Part shown: one piece after another, positions 31,902 through 34,291 of the stretch | How positions within the stretch are numbered: position 1 is the first letter of the stretch | How the letters are laid out: every line of letters starts with the position of its first letter | Origin: a virus | Direction: 5' to 3' (one strand) | DNA length: 34,291 bases | IMG/VR virus record: IMGVR_UViG_3300049846_000560 | Span: 1-34,291 of that record | Program-made: the position numbers and the translations under genes | Notes under the pieces: generated by a model | The model's database searches: none | What the model was told of the DNA's origin: nothing | What the model saw: the letters and a program-made list of their open reading frames with translations, nothing else

Positions 31902-32068
31902 TGCCAGCCTCTAAAGATGTTGTCGAAAGTTCGCAGGAAGTCCGCCTTCCAGATGGGCCAGTGATACTTGATCGCGAATCGCGATTCCGTGATCGTTACG
32001 ACCGCTATGACGAAGACGAACACAATCGGCCATAGCAGCATGTAGAGAATTGCCTTGAATCGGTCCAT
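31898..32068 (-). CDS. Small single-pass membrane protein (56 aa)
   Basis: The sequence begins MDRFKAILYMLLWPIVFVFV and continues IAVVTITESRF, giving one membrane helix at about residues 7-25, then an amphipathic tail with several tryptophans (HWPIWKADFLRTF). Its ATG overlaps the ATPase stop (TGATG) and its TGA overlaps the thioredoxin start (ATGA), so it is embedded in the coupled series. It could anchor the ATPase or thioredoxin to the membrane. Function is unknown. Confidence 0.75.
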   Translation of the reverse strand: MDRFKAILYMLLWPIVFVFVIAVVTITESRFAIKYHWPIWKADFLRTFDNIFRGWQ

Positions 32069-32772
32069 CACAGCACCTTCAGGAGTTCGGCGTAGACCCG
32101 TGCTGACGGGGTTTCGTCGGCGGCCAGGGCGTGCTGGGTTTCGACCCGCAGCTTTTCCCGGTATCGCTTCTCGATGTAGAGGCTCGGGGCGAGGTCGTGA
32201 ACCATGTCAGTGTGGGTGGTCGCCACCAGCACCGTCGCGCCCACTGCGCGGGCGGTCTTCTGCACGCTGTAGGCGATCACCTTCGCAGCGGTGCGGTCCA
32301 GTACCGCCATGAACTCGTCCGCAACCCAGACCTCGGCGCCCGTCTCGATCGCTTTGGCGAGTCGGAAACGGTAGCGCTGCCCGTCCGACAGCTCCTGGGG
32401 CTTGCGGATGAAGAGATAGGCGTCGTTGAGCCCGGCGATCGACAGCAGGCGCAGCGCGTCGCTGGTGTCCGTGCCGATCTGGTCGACGAGGGTCTTGTCG
32501 GGGTCGAGCGTTACCTTGTCCAGATTGATGACTGATTTGCCGCGAGCTTCCATCTGCGCGGCCAGCTCGCGCAGCGCGATCGACTTGCCCGACCCGGACT
32601 GCCCGGTGATGTAGACGACCGAGCCCTGCGGCACCGTCAGCTCGAGCTTGTCGAAGACGACGAACTCTTGATCGTCCAGGCCCAGCCCGAACGCTTCGGC
32701 GACCTCCACCACCCGCTGGCTGCGGGCGACCTGGGTCGTGAACTTCTTGTCGAGGATGTAGGTGTCGCTCAT
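32068..32772 (-). CDS. ABC-type ATPase, COG2401-like
   Basis: The frame extends to 33081, but the ATG at 32772 forms an ATGA overlap with the upstream gene and gives 234 residues: a single nucleotide-binding domain. Walker A is GQSGSGKS (57-64), the signature is ELSDGQRYRFRLAKAIE (LSDGQ at 128-132), Walker B is VWVADE (Asp152, Glu153) and the H-loop is TTHTDM (His187). There is no permease gene, so it is not a standard transporter. The pattern (INLDKV, DALRLLSIAGLNDAYLF, QKTARAVGATVLVATTHTD) resembles the ATPase part of COG2401. It probably works with the nearby GNAT protein. Confidence 0.88.
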   Translation of the reverse strand: MSDTYILDKKFTTQVARSQRVVEVAEAFGLGLDDQEFVVFDKLELTVPQGSVVYITGQSGSGKSIALRELAAQMEARGKSVINLDKVTLDPDKTLVDQIGTDTSDALRLLSIAGLNDAYLFIRKPQELSDGQRYRFRLAKAIETGAEVWVADEFMAVLDRTAAKVIAYSVQKTARAVGATVLVATTHTDMVHDLAPSLYIEKRYREKLRVETQHALAADETPSARVYAELLKVL

Positions 32773-33239
32773 TCGTCGTACCAATCTGCCTTCTTCAGAC
32801 GTTTCGTCGTGGTGCCCTCCTGCAGAGCAAGGCTGGTTCCGTAGTCGTGACATACCAGCCAATCGCGCCCAGGCTTCCCGCCCTTCTTCTTGGACTGCGC
32901 CAGCCCCCAGTTCGCGCGCTTCAGGTCCGTGAACCACGCCGGTACCTTGCGAGGGAAGTTGGACGGGCGTGCGGGGTAGGTGCGCTCCTGGATGAGAATC
33001 TTCCCGTTGGGGGAGATCCACCTGCACTCGGCAAACCACCGCGACGCGGCGGTGTGCTGCACGAAGCACCATGTTCTCCACTCCATGATGTTCTGGTAGT
33101 GGTGGTGGGGGTCACTCTCGACCTTCACCACATACCCCGGAAGAATGGCGCACTCGAAAACCGTGCGACTCATGCCCGAGCCCAGCTCGGCACCGCAGAG
33201 CAGGTTGAAGGATTCCTTGAAGACTTCCTTGTTACTCAC
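32769..33239 (-). CDS. Miniature protein-kinase-like protein
   Basis: This 156-residue protein carries an ordered set of kinase-like motifs. ELGSGMSRTVFE is a glycine-rich loop (Gly20, Gly22, Val27). GYVVKVE supplies the possible ATP lysine Lys39. Glu53 in an NIMEWRTW helix could pair with it. ILIQERTY looks like a hinge. FTDLKRANWGL matches the catalytic loop DLKxxN (Asp105, Asn110). WLVCHDYG matches the metal-binding DFG (Asp132). The usual large helical C-lobe is missing, so it is much shorter than known kinases (~250 residues). It could be an active minimal kinase, a nucleotidylating enzyme or a binding protein. It is ATGA-coupled to the ATPase. Confidence 0.65.
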   Translation of the reverse strand: MSNKEVFKESFNLLCGAELGSGMSRTVFECAILPGYVVKVESDPHHHYQNIMEWRTWCFVQHTAASRWFAECRWISPNGKILIQERTYPARPSNFPRKVPAWFTDLKRANWGLAQSKKKGGKPGRDWLVCHDYGTSLALQEGTTTKRLKKADWYDE

Positions 33240-33510
33240 GCGCGGCGTCCCATTCCTTGCTCAGCCACTGGAATTCCGGCAGCTCCGAGGTATCAATCTC
33301 GAAGGCGCGAGTCATGAACAGCGCCGCAGCCCAGTTCGCCCTCTTGTGTTCGCCGCCCAGGTCGACAAAGGACATGGCGACATTGCAGTGCCAGGACCAT
33401 GCCCAGCTCGGGTCGCGTTGCATGTTGCGCTTCAATACCCAGAAGGCAACGCGGCTCGAGAGAATGGTTGGGCGGCAGCAGTGCAGCCAGTAGCGAAGTT
33501 TTTCAAGCAT
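33232..33510 (-). CDS. Small conserved phage protein, unknown function
   Basis: This encodes 92 residues starting MLEKLRYWLHCCRPTILSSR. The core SWAWSWHCNVAMSFVDLGGE is followed by KRANWAAALFMTRAFEIDTS, a pattern I recognise from short, uncharacterised phage proteins (a W.WH.N.AM.F.D.G ... N..AA.FM...F..D.S line). There are no zinc or catalytic motifs. GAAGGA lies at a usable distance from the ATG. It overlaps both neighbours by eight bases, so it is part of the coupled accessory operon. Confidence 0.75.
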   Translation of the reverse strand: MLEKLRYWLHCCRPTILSSRVAFWVLKRNMQRDPSWAWSWHCNVAMSFVDLGGEHKRANWAAALFMTRAFEIDTSELPEFQWLSKEWDAARE

Positions 33511-33898
33511 GGTTCGATTCCTTCCTCATACGTCGAAGCGTCTTGTTCATCCAGTTGTCCAGGCGCGGGTTTCTCAGACGGGTTTCAACTACCCCCTTTG
33601 AGTTTTGCGTGACGAAGTGCTCTTCCGAGCTGTCGTCGCCAACCCCATATACCCAGTTGACGCAGTGACTGATTTCGTGATGAACCACTTCGGCGCACCG
33701 CTGAAACGCGAGAGTTCTGGGCAGATAGATACGAAACTTGCCGATCACCGACATTCCGTCGTTACCGTCGAGCACCGGATCGCCCTCGTCAACAATCGAG
33801 ATTCGGAATGCGTAGGGACCGATCAGGATTCGTCTTGGCAGGCCCTTGAATACATCGTCTTCCTGTTCAGTCGTCGGCAGGTTTTCGACTTGCGTCAT
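33503..33898 (-). CDS. Small zinc metallopeptidase-like protein (HExxH)
   Basis: This encodes 131 residues. CAEVVHHEISHCVNWVYGVG contains HExxH (His74, Glu75, His78), with Glu92/Glu93 and His94 (SEEHF) 14-16 residues later as possible third ligands. Before it, IGPYAFRISIVDEGDPVLDG and IGKFRIYLPRTLAFQRCAEV match the beta sheet and active-site helix of compact phage SprT/ImmA-like peptidase-like proteins. The C-terminus is basic. The target is unknown; plausible roles are cleavage of a host regulator or a structural zinc fold without activity. Confidence 0.72.
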   Translation of the reverse strand: MTQVENLPTTEQEDDVFKGLPRRILIGPYAFRISIVDEGDPVLDGNDGMSVIGKFRIYLPRTLAFQRCAEVVHHEISHCVNWVYGVGDDSSEEHFVTQNSKGVVETRLRNPRLDNWMNKTLRRMRKESNHA

Positions 33899-34013
33899 GG
33901 GCGTCTCCCCGAATAGAACTGCGAATGTTGAAAGTACCCCAGGCGATGATCATGCAGGCGACGAGCGGAGAAATAGCTGGGAAAATGCCAGCCAGTGCGA
34001 ATAAGTCTCTCAT
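33867..34013 (-). CDS. Small membrane protein (48 aa)
   Basis: The product begins MRDLFALAGIFPAISPLVAC and continues MIIAWGTFNIR, with one hydrophobic segment covering residues ~4-28 and a polar basic C-terminus. The ATG lies three bases after the preceding stop, and the 3' end overlaps the metallopeptidase gene by 32 bases. It is short and has no clear ribosome-binding site. Its support comes from tight spacing and the membrane helix. Confidence 0.55.
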   Translation of the reverse strand: MRDLFALAGIFPAISPLVACMIIAWGTFNIRSSIRGDAHDASRKPADD

Positions 34014-34016
34014 GAC

Positions 34017-34291
34017 TTATGCCACGCAGTCAGCAGCGTACTTCACAAGCGCTGCCTCGCCCTGCATTCCGGTCTTGTCTTCGACCCAGGCCATGAACCG
34101 ACTGATGGTCAGTTGGTTGCGGCCCTCGATGTGCTTGAAACCCAGCACCTTCCCAACCGGAACCGGCTTGGCGGACGACGTGGAGATGGCGTTGTTGATC
34201 TTCTGCACCTGATCGTCGACCGCCCCGGCAATGTCTTCGACGAAGGCGGATTCGTCCACTTCGCCGATGTCGGCGATGGCGAACTCGAGTT
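34017..34291 (-). CDS. Unknown protein, 5' end beyond window
   Basis: The frame stays open to the right edge, so the start is missing. A GTG at 34259 lies in frame, but coding-like sequence continues upstream (LEFAIADIGEVDESAFVEDI). The visible ~90 residues include DDQVQKINNAISTSS and LGFKHIEGRNQLTISRFMAW, then VEDKTGMQGEAALVKYAADC. The family is not recognised. It is soluble and acidic, and is the first visible member of the accessory operon. Confidence 0.6.
   Translation of the reverse strand, partial: LEFAIADIGEVDESAFVEDIAGAVDDQVQKINNAISTSSAKPVPVGKVLGFKHIEGRNQLTISRFMAWVEDKTGMQGEAALVKYAADCVA

Noticed and set aside
32068-32772. Transporter ATPase of an import or export system
   Set aside because: No permease or binding-protein gene is nearby and the signature fits stand-alone COG2401-type ATPases better.
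32773-33081. Longer N-terminus for the ABC ATPase
   Set aside because: The extra ~100 residues lie over the kinase-like gene in another frame. The ATG at 32772 gives an ATGA overlap and a normal ATPase start.

Overview
This window is about 34 kb of a tailed, double-stranded DNA phage (Caudoviricetes) or prophage. Every gene I can support lies on the minus strand, so transcription and gene order run from high to low coordinates. The structural genes follow the lambda/siphovirus order and include a long tape measure protein, lambda-like tail-tip genes and a lambda-type G/GT frameshift, so the particle should have a long non-contractile tail. High GC, strong Shine-Dalgarno sites and lambda gpL/gpK/gpJ-like tip proteins point to a Gram-negative, probably proteobacterial, host. 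I cannot name the host or the phage genus. I see no integrase, lysis cassette, tRNA or CRISPR array.

Layout in direction of transcription. (1) 34291-30348: a block of small, tightly overlapping accessory genes. It holds a partial unknown gene, a small membrane protein, an HExxH metallopeptidase-like protein, a conserved unknown, a miniature protein-kinase-like protein, an ABC-type ATPase, a second small membrane protein, a thioredoxin, a GNAT acyltransferase and a winged-helix-like protein. Most junctions are ATGA or TGATG overlaps. (2) 30347-29970: the only sizeable intergenic region, with a perfect palindrome, an AT-rich promoter-like stretch, a sigma70-like promoter and an intrinsic terminator just before the packaging genes. 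(3) 29969-24535: terminase small and large subunits, portal, scaffold-like protein and major capsid protein. (4) 24479-20674: an HNH endonuclease, then head-tail connector and tail terminator genes. (5) 20624-13591: tail tube, the G/GT chaperones with a GGGAAAG slippery site, tape measure, and M-, L- and K-like tip proteins. (6) 13594-1: a very large J-like central tip protein that seems to include a gpI-like N-terminus, a DUF4376 protein, several small virion-type proteins, a repeat-rich 986-residue fibre, and a Gly-rich/Asp-box fibre that runs off the left edge.

Two themes stand out. First, the two highest-copy virion proteins, capsid and tail tube, each have a TTGACA-17-bp promoter-like site overlapping the end of the preceding gene and an intrinsic terminator just downstream. 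A further terminator follows GT, and a promoter plus terminator sits in the terminase leader. This gives a graded, mostly autonomous transcription plan for virion stoichiometry. Second, the accessory block holds a GNAT acyltransferase and an ABC ATPase whose sequences look like the two halves of the cellular COG2401 fusion family (ABC-type ATPase fused to a predicted acetyltransferase). Here they are separated by a thioredoxin and a one-helix membrane protein, and preceded by a kinase-like mini-protein. This translationally coupled set is the best candidate for a poorly described system, possibly nucleic-acid or small-molecule modification used in takeover or anti-defence. That function is inference.
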